In this document: one piece after another, positions 36,090 to 45,250 of the stretch
Layout: every line of letters begins with the position of its first letter
How positions within the stretch are numbered: position 1 is the stretch's first letter
From: Siderastrea siderea
Taxonomy: Eukaryota; Cnidaria; Anthozoa; Scleractinia; Rhizangiidae
Assembly (NCBI GenBank): GCA_964030785.1
Contig: OZ034969.1
Location: 45,718,701-45,782,700, forward strand
Length of the DNA: 64,000 nucleotides
Reading direction: 5' to 3'
Program-made: the position numbers and the translations under genes
The notes under the pieces: model-generated
What the model saw: only the letters and a program-made list of their open reading frames with translations
What the model was told of the DNA's origin: nothing
The model's database searches: none

Positions 36090-37212
36090 CAAACTAACGT
36101 TATGAGAAGGACGTATACACCTATACTTCGGGGATGGTAACATTACATATATAGATTTTTTTCTGAATATTCTTACCAAAGTGCGGACAGCCAACCCAAC
36201 TCACTGCTGGCGTAGTCAGACCTCAAACATTCAGAGTCACCCAACTCAAAAGGTGCACCCATGAGCCCTCTAGATTTTCTCAAAGTCCTCCCTTCTCTTG
36301 GACTTTTCCACGTTCGGTTTCCTTCACACCTCCTCGTCTCCCCCCCCCCCCCGCCCCTCTAGCTTTTCTGTCGTAAAAATTTTTCTCAGCCTTAATCTGT
36401 GGAATGAAACGAAGACTGAGTGAACCTTTGGCCTGAAACAAGTAAGGCTCCATTTTTGCGGTTTCGGGTACCTGAGAAAACCGCTACCTTTTCACCTTTT
36501 TCTTTGATTAGTTCAACGAACCATTTATATGAGCGTCGCGAACTCGTTTTGGAGGAGGATGGGGGCGGGGCGGGGTGGTTGCGAGTTGTTTCAGCTTTCG
36601 GCGGAGAGAAACGACACCCGGAAATAGGTCTGCGTTTGCAGGTTACGCCTTGTCGCAATTGTGACAGAGAAATTGTCAACTATGTCACGCGACCTTATTG
36701 ATACGTTTCTCACCGCCTCAGAGTCCATAGAATTTAACTTAATCCTTATTATTTCTTGGTCTGCTATCCCTTTATTAAACCTCGTGGCATTTATATTTAA
36801 TATGGCTAAGTTTGTTGCTTGGAATATACCACGTAGTTCGTAAATAACTGTGAGAGTCGACCTGTATGCCAGCCATACTGATCAAACTGAGCACGCGAGA
36901 CAAATATTTATTTGTTGTTGATGAAAACGATTATAAGTGTATTTTTTGTTGTTTCTTACAACACAGACTATCAGTTGAAATATATTTCTATAGACATATA
37001 TCGGGCTTAAACCAATTTAATGTTAGATGGCCTTAATTGACTTCCTGCACATTATGGCCTCCTCCTGCTTACTGAATTTGTTACTTGTAAAAAATATGTG
37101 CAGTTATAACGACAGTAGCACGGACTTAGTTACTTAGTAAAGATTGAAAAGCAGGACACGTACTTGGGCAACAACAACTTTTACCTTTATCCTTCTCTGT
37201 GGATGATGCCAT
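20314..37212 (-). CDS. Amidase-signature hydrolase, complete, ten exons
   Basis: Hydrolyses a carboxamide to acid and ammonia; the substrate is unknown. Exons, 5' to 3': 37212-37185, 35556-35443, 35354-35225, 34940-34628, 33119-32919, 31411-31334, 31011-30846, 30434-30372, 29557-29270, 20510-20314. All borders are GT/AG and phases join, giving 1578 nt and 525 residues. The triad is Lys113 (in AIKDN), cis-Ser188 (in GGSSSGSAA, 186-194) and Ser212 (in GGDQGGSIR); the spacings of 75 and 24 equal those of FAAH. The wording around these, plus DVTGHPAL near the C-terminus, resembles bacterial enantioselective (nitrile-pathway) amidases more than FAAH or GatA. There is no membrane segment or signal peptide, so it is probably cytosolic. 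The first exon codes for MASSTEKDK only; upstream sequence has an E-box (37281-37286) but no TATA box. The last intron (8.8 kb) is filled by transposons. Confidence 0.93.
20688..20696. repeat. 9-bp target site duplication, left
   Basis: attacatgt lies immediately outside the left end (caacctc) of the large foldback element and is repeated exactly at 25491-25499. Confidence 0.85.
20697..25490. mobile_element. Mutator-like foldback transposon (MULE), 4.8 kb, non-autonomous
   Basis: The element starts caacctcatccccagggtct and ends with its complement. Very long inverted arms run from 20697 to about 21840 and from about 23070 to 25490, the right arm being split by a nested insertion. The exact 9-bp duplication attacatgt on both sides is the mark of the Mutator superfamily. 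The arms carry tattggaaaagcgagaag-type and aaaatggcgg words. The loop (about 21840-23070) has no transposase motif; a minus-strand frame at 22054-22275 is Lys/Arg-rich and unrecognised. It sits in the last intron of the amidase gene. Confidence 0.85.
23476..24751. mobile_element. Nested 1.28-kb DNA transposon in the right arm of the MULE
   Basis: It interrupts the right arm exactly where the left arm reads straight through. The ends ctgactg-attt and aaat-cagtcag are inverted repeats of about 30 bp (also aaaacatacct / aggtatgtttt), and AAAT is duplicated on both sides (23472-23475 and 24752-24755). It carries a 94-codon plus-strand frame (23922-24206) with no known domain. The superfamily is not clear. 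Confidence 0.75.
25491..25499. repeat. 9-bp target site duplication, right
   Basis: Exact copy of attacatgt at 20688-20696, immediately after the gaggttg end of the element. Confidence 0.85.
25567..27696. mobile_element. Possible 2.1-kb TTAA-flanked transposon
   Basis: TTAA at 25563-25566 and 27697-27700 bracket ends that read aggcac-accccgataa-tgcgca on the left and, complemented, aggaacac-atccggtta-ctgcgca on the right, with gaps. The interior has no recognised transposase; a short frame MPFRVQNK followed by a good donor (gtaagc) sits at 25858-25882. Moderate support only. Confidence 0.4.
27837..28438. mobile_element. 0.6-kb hairpin MITE with 3-bp duplication
   Basis: The arms start accacaggtagccaaagc and stay inverted copies for about 90 bp (through ggaaatcaataaaattttat and tttctttgttgatatc). 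TCT flanks both sides (27834-27836 and 28439-28441). A 3-bp duplication would fit the PIF/Harbinger group, but TCT is not its usual target. Confidence 0.7.
28917..28951. repeat. (ATC)n microsatellite
   Basis: About eleven atc units in the last amidase intron. The minus-strand frame that starts with a run of methionines is an artefact of it. Confidence 0.9.
29806..30243. mobile_element. Diverged hairpin element in an amidase intron
   Basis: The left end taagagag, ccccatat, then aatccctctaaag matches the right end inverted (ctttagagggatt, atatgagag, ctctctta). It lies between exons 9 (29557-29270) and 8 (30434-30372). No duplication could be fixed. Confidence 0.6.
31540..31838 (+). mobile_element. 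tRNA-derived SINE, 5' part, with tail fragments
   Basis: Box A tagctcagttgg (31741-31752) and box B gagttcgattcc (31785-31796) define a tRNA-like head preceded by ccagctcccagctggctgga. The anticodon arm has a mismatch and the loop lacks U33, so it is not a working tRNA. Upstream, two inverted pieces (atttgaactgcgg-taaag) and one direct piece (ctttatccacagttcaaat) of the SINE tail mark older copies. The SINE continues at 32352 after an insertion. Confidence 0.7.
31839..32351. mobile_element. 513-bp hairpin transposon inserted into the SINE
   Basis: The ends tagcctgcgagcaagc and gcttgctcgcaggcta are inverted repeats that extend about 90 bp (cgcgaaggagggaaaaa, gagagagcttgca, gacgt). The 8-bp target CAACTGCT is present on both sides (31831-31838, 32352-32359). 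An 8-bp duplication is usual for hAT and P elements. No coding frame. Confidence 0.8.
32352..32455 (+). mobile_element. SINE, 3' part
   Basis: It continues the SINE after the duplicated CAACTGCT: gaagttgaaat, a cactgcgatgg block, then ctgtacataatgc, tttatccgcagttcaaat and the tail atgatcatttcatatatt. The tail words match those at 31600-31670. Confidence 0.65.
34297..34462 (-). mobile_element. tRNA-derived SINE, conserved central domain
   Basis: On the minus strand a box B (ggttcgactccc) is followed by cgtgttgtttccttagac, ttcacccacgtgtataaa-tgggtac, and a 3' part ctgcgatggactagcatcc. This wording resembles a SINE type widespread in marine animals (from memory; exact family not claimed). It lies in an amidase intron, 166 bases from exon 4. 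Confidence 0.6.
36059..36095. repeat. (AAAAC)n microsatellite
   Basis: About seven aaaac units in the first amidase intron. A run of about 15 C follows at 36341-36355. Nothing else in that intron is recognised. Confidence 0.85.
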
Positions 37213-37929
37213 TATATTTTCACACGGCGGTCTGTTTGGTTCTCCAGATTACCACGAAGACAGCCACGATTCGCGTAGTCACGTGATTTCGGGTAAACAT
37301 TAAAATTGTATATTCACAGTCACGCAATCGGTGCACCAGCATTGGGCAACTCTTGAAATAATCACAGGTACTGTTTAAAAATCCAAGAACATTATTAGTG
37401 CTTTTCCTTGTCTTTGAAAAATAAGACAGCTTATACAGTTTAAAATAAACATGCCAAAACATGAACAAGAGAATACTGCAGATATGCGAAGATGAGGAAC
37501 TTCAGTGAAAACTGCGTTTGTTTCAGTTGTTTGCGATTTTAAGCGGATGTTTCAAAAATTGGGAATGGGGAATCGGGAGAGGAGAATGGGAAATGGGAAA
37601 AATGAATATGGGAAATTAAAAATGGGAGGTGAGTATAAGAAGATAGTGAGCTCAGTGCACGTGGTAATTATCAAAAAACCTTTTTTGTTAGAACTGAGGG
37701 ATAGAATATATTATTTCCCACTTTTCGCACGCTTAAATTACTTTATGACAAGGTACATTGTGAGAATTTACTTCAGTTGGCGAGTGTGAAACAGTTGCCG
37801 AAAGGTTTTTTTTTTGTAATCTTTATCAGGAGCTCTTGATGAGCGGTTTTTTTGACCTCCCAGAAGGCAAACAACAAAACTAACAGTTAACAAATTTCTT
37901 CCAGTTTTTCGTGGCATGGCCTCTTGTAA

Positions 37930-38040
37930 ATTTCCCACGATTTTCGTCATCTAGCCGTCAAAATGTTGTGGACTCAGGAGGCGCAGCCAAGGGAGTCCGC
38001 AACTTATTTTGGCGGCTAGATGACGCAAATCGTGGGAAAT
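37930..38040. mobile_element. 111-bp hairpin MITE
   Basis: The ends atttcccacgatttt-cgtcatctagcc and ggctagatgacg-aaatcgtgggaaat are inverted repeats of about 27 bp around a short loop containing tggactc and gagtcc. Confidence 0.75.
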
Positions 38041-38170
38041 AAGAAACCATACCACGGTAAACTGGGGGAAATTTGTTTCTAACCTCAGAAAAAAAATAGA
38101 AATTTAAGTATTAATAGCGTTGTCTTTACAATTTATAATTTCTTCCATCGTCGCGTCGAACATTAAAATT

Positions 38171-38681
38171 TTACTTACTCCGAAATATCAAGACAAGACC
38201 TAAAATAAAACACAGTAAAATGGGACAGAAGCAGTGAATAAAAACTGTCACATATTCGGTCCAAGTCAGTACGAAAATCAAGAAGCAATCTAAACAAATA
38301 CTGAACAAACTACCAACAAGGAAGGAAGGGCGACTTTTGTTTTGGCTACACCAAGCAAAACTGACACTGGTTTACCTGCATTCGTTGTAGCTCTGTGTTC
38401 CAAAAGTTCCAAACGTTCAGATACTAATCGGATGCCATGTAAAAGGAGTTGAATTGCTTTCCCACTTTTTGAGTATTTTTTTTTATCATTCCGTCCGCAA
38501 CCTCTAAACTGAGAACCACTGCGTTTTGTGCTTTGCGTTTTAACAAACTAAGATGGTGAATTCTGACATTCCTCACAACAGTAATCTTGTTTCTGAGCTG
38601 TATAGAAATTACCTGTTCAAGTTCAAATTCTCTCTTCAGTGCGATCAGATAGGCACATGATGGCGCCGTTGTCCGGACCGA
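38171..38681 (-). CDS. Probable exons of an unrecognised gene
   Basis: Three segments fit as exons. Segment 1 ends at 38613 with donor CAG|gtaatt and is open in phase 0 for 23 codons from 38681 (ends ALKREFELEQ). Segment 2, 38547-38376, has an acceptor ccatcttag and donor GCAG|gtaaac, 57 codons plus 1 nt, with a helical stretch GKAIQLLLHGIRLVSERLEL. Segment 3 starts at 38199 after ttttattttag and reads GLVLIFR, then either a perfect donor (A|gtaagt) or a stop at 38171-38173. Phases agree through all three joins. No start ATG is visible in frame. In segment 2 a second frame (KAQNAVVLSLEVADGMIKK) is also protein-like up to a run of nine A, so a homopolymer error or frameshift is possible. No domain is recognised; coiled coil is likely. 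Confidence 0.4.
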
Positions 38682-39994
38682 TTACAAACTTGTTCGGTTC
38701 AACTCCCGCAGCTAATATGGTGAAATCGTACAGCCTCGATCCGCTTTGAACGATGATTACTCCAATGTTTCAAGAAAAATCAAACACGTACTACATTTCA
38801 GAGCCAATAATTAGAAGATGTTTCCCCCAAAACTTGTGCCACTTCATTCACTTCGGAGCAGTTTCATTGATTCATTCAGCTTTGGAAATAAACGCGCAAC
38901 ACTTTGGAAGGTTTTTGCGCCTTTTTCGTTCAGTCATGTGACTGATTCTTGTTCCCCTGTTATCTCTTTTCTCATTTTTTCCTTTCTTTCTTAATTTTAT
39001 AACAATTATAGTAGTTGACTTTTTATTGATTTGGGCAATTCTACCACAGAACTGTTTTTTTGTTTTACGCGGGGCGAGTCTACAATAAATCGATCACATC
39101 AACCGACAAGCATTCATGATGCGAGCCGTGGTATGAACCCTTATCTCTCACGGCTCTCGACCAATCAGAAAACGAGAAACTGATAAGATGTGGTGAAACA
39201 AGGCATGCTCTGTTTTTAAATATTTTATTTCCCCTTTATCCCCTTTATGTGAAGGCTATGAATAAATAAATAAATCATTCATCAATTAAACGTCATTGGT
39301 ACTGAGGTTTACTTCTTCTCCAAAGACAAGATCAAAGACACCCAGAAATACAAAGATTGGCGTCCTCGTTAATTTCGTCATACGCTCGTTATATCCGGGA
39401 ATTCTGGTATAATTGTACATGGCTTAGGAAAAATCGAAGTGTATTTCAAGAAATCACGAATGAAATCTAAGCCTAAATCTAAAACTAAATAGAAGGCGTT
39501 GATGAGCTATTTTGCGAGCTAATGCAGTGCTTAATTATTACCGCACATCTCTCGAGGAGGTCTACTTCTTGGTTAGAATGGTAATAGATTTGCCCACATG
39601 CAAACTAACCCACATAAAACCTCCCCAACAGTATAGTTACTTCTCAAAGAGTAGAAAAAAAAATTTCGGTTACATGTTTTATATGTATTTTGCTAACTCC
39701 ACGGATTCGTGTGGATACGTTTTCTGAAGTTATGGTTGTTTATAGGCTAATACACATAATTAAATTTCATTTGATAATATTAGAACTATTTTGCTATTCT
39801 GTTATAATTATAACTAGGGTAAGGAATCGACTAAACGTACAAAGTGAGTTTCGTGAAGTAGATATTCTGTACAGGCTGATATACAATAGTTCACATAATA
39901 AAATCCAAGTTAATATGTAAATATTTAAACCCCTTTCCCCGCTCTCTCATAACTATAAGTACACGTAAATAATTGAATAAACAAACAAACAACG

Positions 39995-40135
39995 ATAATG
40001 ACAAACAAAGCAGCAAGGCTGATCTGACTACATAGAAAGATTTGACTCTGCAAGACATCAACACGACACTAATAGAACTTTAACAGAGCAGGGTTGCAGC
40101 CGTAGACAGCTGTTTCGCTCTTCTAAACAACGATA
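39995..40135 (-). mobile_element. Decayed hammerhead-bearing repeat
   Basis: On the minus strand it keeps GAGC-GAA-ACAGCTGT-C-TACGGC (stem II 3' half, core GAA, minimal stem III, cleavage C, stem I 3' half; 40120-40099), but the CTGATGA core and 5' stem halves are lost. The following 100 bases (ctgcaaccctgctctgtt, cgtgttgatgtcttgcagag, agatttgactc region) match 60321-60415 on the opposite strand. Confidence 0.7.
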
Positions 40136-41701
40136 AGCATATAGTAGCTTATATAGTGTGTATGCATGTAGCGCTATTAGCAGCTCTGGCGCCATTGAAT
40201 CGGTGTTGCCATGGCCACCTTCTTGGTCACTTTGTCTGTCGTCGTTTTCTGTTACCTACATGGTGAGGAAATTTGGAAATTATGATATTACCTTTTTTGG
40301 GGGGAAGGGGGGGTTCATATGAACACACACATACACACACAAAAGAAATACACCTCTTATAAAAGAAAAACAAAGTTCTCTTTGTCTTCCCGTATGAATT
40401 GCCTTTTAGGAGAGTGATTCAGCCGTGAAAACACACCTGCTTGAAGATCTATTGATCCTTCCCGCGAATCAGTATTCTCAACATATAAAGTTCTTGGAAT
40501 TACAGTTTTTTCTTTGCTTAATTTGTTTAGAATCATCTTTGACGCCTACGCAATTAAGACGTTTCGTTAATACCACTAATATAAGGCGACCGCCGTTTTA
40601 TAAATTGGGCTGAGTTTTTGTCTCTGTCACTTGCCTTTATCATCCGGTTTTGTCCAGGCAAAAACCGAGTCGTCGGTATACTTCCGGTTTTCTCTAGACG
40701 ATTACCTTAAACTTCTGGTTCCGGCTATGACCTCACGCACGCATGCGCAACTATGTTTGACTGAATGCTACCTAACACATTCAACTTTGCCTAAAGCAAA
40801 ATATGAAAAAAAAAATTCATCGCGTGCGAATAAAGACGGACTTGTCACATCGTGAGCCGAAGAAAAACGAGTTTAACTAATTTCGCTCACAGGTATTTCA
40901 TTTGTTTCAATGAATATTTCACCGTTTATAACCTCGGAATCGTTATATCACAAAGAAGAGAAACGTGCTCCACTAATTTCGCCGATTCTCGCACTCATTA
41001 AGTTTGTTTCCTGTTACCATTTTTCGTTTTCAAACCTATTGTTCGTTTTTTCAACTTGACAAAATCGTTGCGAATTCCAAGTCAGCTTGTTTACGTTTGC
41101 AAGGGGATTCCCGGATTAGCTAACCGGATTTAAACATTATTTCATGAGATATGCCTTAGAGTGTTTGAGCGTGAAGGGAAGATGTCGCTTTCACCAGACT
41201 CTGAAGAAGTGGTCATTTTGATTTTGCTGCTTTGCTTGCTGTTTGTATTGACGGTTTAGGCGCAGCAGTGAAGATTTTCGTCGTCTCTATCAAAACATTT
41301 TCACTTGTGGGCAAATTTATGTCGACGTTCCACGACTGAGTTGAATTTGCTTTTTTCAGTAGAATAAACAAAGAGTGATAAGACAGATAAGCTGAGTCAT
41401 CAGAGTTTAAACATTACTCATCTAGTAACGCTATAGTCAAATATCGTGTCACATAGTCACACTTTTCGTCACTCCAGTTCGTATGTTGAGCGAATTCATA
41501 TGTTGGGTGGTGCCAACATTTGTTAACATGGGGGTGGGGTGGGTCAGAACGGCCGGTTAAAATGCCCGTTGGGCCTTCTTGTTTCTAAAAGATTAAGCGG
41601 GGAGGAAAAACTACAGACCAAATTTTGGGGAACCTATAAAGAAATCGGAAATTTGATTAAATTGCGTCATAATGACGGCTTGCAAAATAGCAATTCCGCA
41701 A

Positions 41702-41737
41702 AAAATAATAATAATAATAAAAATAATAGTAATAATG
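41702..41737. repeat. AAT-rich microsatellite
   Basis: Imperfect (AAT)n run with a few A and G changes, just beyond the 3' end of the TSR gene. Confidence 0.7.
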
Positions 41738-41815
41738 TTTTTTTTTATGATGCGAAAACCACTGAAAAGACATGCATTTGTGTATGAATAATTATAAATG
41801 CTCATACTTCTTGCC

Positions 41816-44008
41816 TTAACAAGGAACGTCTGTATTGCATGGTTCAGTAACAGGCGGCTTGACAACGTCTTGACATAAATCATCCGGTACGTGGCTGAAG
41901 TGGCCATCACCGCTGGGCCTTTGGCAGCTTAAAGCGCGGGTTGTGATACCGCCAAAGCATGTCTTCGAACACTGCAAAAGTCATATTAACCTTACTAAAA
42001 ATAATCATTCTTACAAGGCAACATTTTAACTCAAGATAAGACACCTGCGATAAACGAACTCAAGGTGACTTTTTGCAAGATTTTGAATTTTTTTTTTGGG
42101 AAATCAAAGGTAGCATGCATTTTTGTTGAGACTTCTCCAAAATGCTTCCTGCAATGCAGTACCTCAGTATAATAAGTCATAAAATGTTTGTACCACACAA
42201 CAAGCGTCACCACATGTTTATTAGATAGGCGTGATCAAGTCAGGCCTTGCAACTTCACAAGACACGTTTTTATTTCATTGCAAGTAAGCCAAAGAAGACT
42301 ACCCTTTCTCCAGGTTTAATTCCATCTTGCGTGTTTAAACCCTATCCATGGTTGTGAAGTGTAAACATACCACACACTGCTTACTTCTGCGTTCAGTAAC
42401 CCGACCTCATGCAATGCAGACAACCTAGATAACAAGCTGATAGTTGGCGGTGATTTACATTAATTTACATTTACCTTTACGTTTTCATTTACCTTTCCCC
42501 ACGGAGAGGGGATCCACTCAGCGGGACAAACCATCGCAAAGCATGGCTTAGAAAGCCAGGTAGGCTTTGGTTCCTGACAGGCTGTGGCACTGACAAGCTC
42601 GTATTCTCCTGGGTTGTTGACGTTCATTTTGCAGGAAACCTCACGCGTTACGTTACCATATCCACAAGTCTTTGAACAAGAGCTCCAGCTTGACAGGCGC
42701 CATCTGTTAATGTAAGAGATATGAAATAAATAAATAAATAAACACATAAACAAACAAACAAACAAACAAATAACAAACAAATGAATGAATGGATGAATGG
42801 ATGAATGAATGAATGAATGAATGAATGAATGAATGAATGAATGAATGAATGAATGAATGAATGAATGAATGAATGAATGAATGAATGAATGAATGGATGG
42901 ATGGATGGATGGATGGATGGATGGATGGATGGATGGGTGGGTGGGTGGTTAGATGGATGGATGGATGGATGGATGGATGAAAGAACGAACAAAGGAAAGA
43001 ACGAACGAACAAACAAACGAAGAAACGGACGAAAGAACGAACGAACGAACAAACGAATGAATTAATGAGTAAATGAATGAGTGAATGAGTAGGCGTTAAG
43101 TAGGTGCAGTGAAGCAGTAGCGTTTTAACACACAATAAATAACAACGTTTAATAGCACATGTTGTGAGCCAAACAGTGAACTTTATTAACACAATTGTTG
43201 GATTTTTTCATGCCTCAGAGAACTTGCCGCTCACAACTGAACCCTTCTTTTAAGTTGCAGGTGCAATTTTATTGACAAAAGTGTCACCTTTAGTTGTTGA
43301 TATTTTAAAAGTAAAATCACCAAAGGATGCTAAGAATTGTAAGCTGCTAAAATAGTTTATTTTCTAATTTTCTTGCCGTCATAAGACAACTACCTCCCAA
43401 AAGAACGTTTCTTTCCACTGCTCTTTGTAATCCCATTTCCATTAAAGGACAGTGGGTGCTAATACGTAGGTATTTTTGCAAAGGTTATGACTACGGAGGA
43501 AAAACAGATCTTAGCAAGACCTATTGAAACCTAAAAAGTAAAACGTGGTGGATAACCGTGCATTTGTTAGAGTTTATTAAGCAACCATAATTCTAAACAA
43601 AAGGTTTAAAAACAAAGAATGCATTGCATTTTATTTCCAAATTTAAGCTCAGTTTTCTATGAAAAAATGCGCGATTTTGCCCAAATTTTCTTTTCCGATT
43701 CTGGTAGCCCTTGCTAATTTCTGCTTTTTCCACCTAGTGATCGATAAATCGCGCAAAAAATACCGTTGTATAAGTAGGCAAATTCCTTAGTAACCCTATT
43801 ATCTCGGACCAGACGCAAGATGCGCAGAACGTATGCGCAGTAACAAAAGGAGGCACCCTCCTTAAATGATTAGGAACTTACCCTGGTGGACAGGCGTGCG
43901 TGTCACATTCCCTTTGCTCACTTGGTTTCTCTTCTTGTTCGCAAACTGCATCTGTAACTACCGATCCATCGTCTTTTCGTCTGCACGTTACTGTCCGAAT
44001 TTGGTGTC
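41816..44008 (-). CDS. Thrombospondin type 1 repeat protein, 3' three exons (partial)
   Basis: Extracellular protein with tandem TSP1 modules, as in ADAMTS, ADAMTS-like and papilin-type proteins. Exons are 44008-43882, 42703-42493 and 41971-41816 (stop TAA), with GT/AG borders and matching phases (1, 2, 0). The first completes a module (GHQIRTVTC, then CDTHACPPG). The second holds a whole module starting [16 protein letters not shown] and ending [10 protein letters not shown], then opens the last one (IPSPWGK). The third completes it (CSKTCFGG to CNTDVPC), and the protein ends directly at the final cysteine. The Trp-x-x-Trp-type and Cys spacing is that of ADAMTS C-terminal modules. No protease or PLAC domain is in view. 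Upstream exons are either beyond transposon-filled sequence or outside the window; I could not find them. The 3' part of the gene is sure, the subfamily is not. Confidence 0.85.
42721..43085. repeat. Long tetranucleotide microsatellite (ATGA / ATGG and relatives)
   Basis: Stretches of aaat, atga, ggat, gggt, then degenerate gaac / aaac units follow each other over about 360 bp in the intron of the TSR gene, starting 18 bases from the acceptor of exon 42703-42493. The His/Ile/Ser-repeat minus-strand frames of 134 and 161 codons here are artefacts. Confidence 0.9.
43446..43861. mobile_element. TTAA-type MITE, family A, copy 2
   Basis: Flanked by TTAA at 43442-43445 and 43862-43865. It shares tatttttgcaaaggtt, cagatcttagcaag, the central palindrome, agcccttgcta, and the right end gcgcagaacgtatgcgcag then aaaaggaggcacc with copy 3. 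It lies inside the TSR intron and ends 20 bp short of exon 44008-43882. Confidence 0.85.
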
Positions 44009-44815
44009 CTAAAAAAATACAGTATGAATACAAAATTCCTTAGAAACAGGAAACAAGTAACCACTTGGCCAAAGAAACAAACAAACATCAACGAAAAATA
44101 AACAAAAAGTCACAGAAAACAATTGGTATTCTTTGCCAACTCTTCGAAGGGAGTCCTCGAATAATTTCTAAAACCCAATTAACATTTGAGCTGTTCGGCG
44201 TCTGCGACGCCATGACAGTGTACTGTTGATTAAAAAAAGTATTCGCCATAAATAGCGTTCAGGTCAATTTATTACGTTTTCCTTATCGAAGGTTTACAAG
44301 AGTGCCTTCTATGCTTTTACCTTAAGAGCCAGTTTCTGAGAATATCGAGAATCGAAAGACACTCACCAAAAAATCGAATTTTTTTTTTATTTTGCAAAAA
44401 CATCCCTTTGGGTAAGCTAATTCAAGAAAAAATAACCCAAAGTTCCAAAGAGTTATTTAACGGACGAAAGATTAAAAAGTTTGAAAAATGCATAAAATGG
44501 CGGTTTTAGGGTCTCTAAACGGGTCAAATTCTCACTCAACTTTAGGAAGTCGGTGAGAGCGTAAAAAAGATTCTTTTAAAACGAAACAAACCATGAACAT
44601 TATTTAACCTTTATACTTTAAAGTGCCACTGGGACCAGAATTTTGGTATTCCATATTTTTGCATTTTCGAAAATAGTCTGCGGTTGTTAGTCACCATGCC
44701 AAATTTCAACTCATTGCGACGGCTGGAAGTTGCTTTTTTCGGACGGTTTTTGTCGAGATTTTACGGCCGCCATTACTGGCCCTTGTTCCGGAAGCTGGCT
44801 TGTGAATGAGCGGAA

Positions 44816-45250
44816 GTGACGTTAGAGGCTCACCTCAAACCTAATACCTTCATACGTTTACTTGCCGCGAGAAATTTAACTGTCGTCGAGGGAAGATTTC
44901 CTGCCAACTGTTTGCTGTACAACCTTGAAATTTTCGTTGCTGCAGCAGTTATAAAGGATATTACTTGTGTTGTACAATGCTACAACAATAAATCCAACCA
45001 CCGAGCTGGTATTTCGCTTCATCAAAGCCTTGAGAGCGGACCCGCAATGGAATAATGGATAATTTTTGTAATCACACACAGTGCAAATTTCAACCCGAGA
45101 GGTATTTTTGTCGGCTGTTCTGATCACTTCACGGACGAGTGTTTCCAGGGGGCTGTTCATGTCGAAGGATCCCAGAGGTCGATTATTCCATTGTCAATTC
45201 CAAGTATTTGGAAAAAAAGATCCGGAAAAAACGAGACGAAAGGTACGTAA
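44816..45250 (+). pseudogene. THAP-domain transposase relic, interrupted by a stop
   Basis: One frame runs from ATG 44816 to TAA 45248-45250 but has a TAA at 45053-45055. Across it the THAP zinc-finger pattern can be read: Cys-x3-Cys (CVVQC), then 45 positions counting the stop, then Cys-x2-His (CSDHFTDECF), followed by the PSIWKK-type end. The spacing fits C-x2-4-C-x35-53-C-x2-H. A splice donor (AAAG|gtacgt) at 45241-45244 suggests an original exon end. The DNA-cleaving domain is missing. Confidence 0.7.

Larger units (their letters stand above)
37213..41815. other. Region between the amidase and TSR genes
   Basis: Apart from the hairpin at 37930, the exons at 38171-38681, the decayed hammerhead repeat at 39995-40120 and an AAT-rich microsatellite at 41702-41737, I see nothing I can name. 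The 120 bases just above 37212 are likely amidase 5' UTR and promoter. Confidence 0.4.

Noticed and set aside
42648..43192. Long Ser/Ile/His-repeat frames on minus
   Set aside because: Translation of the tetranucleotide microsatellite.
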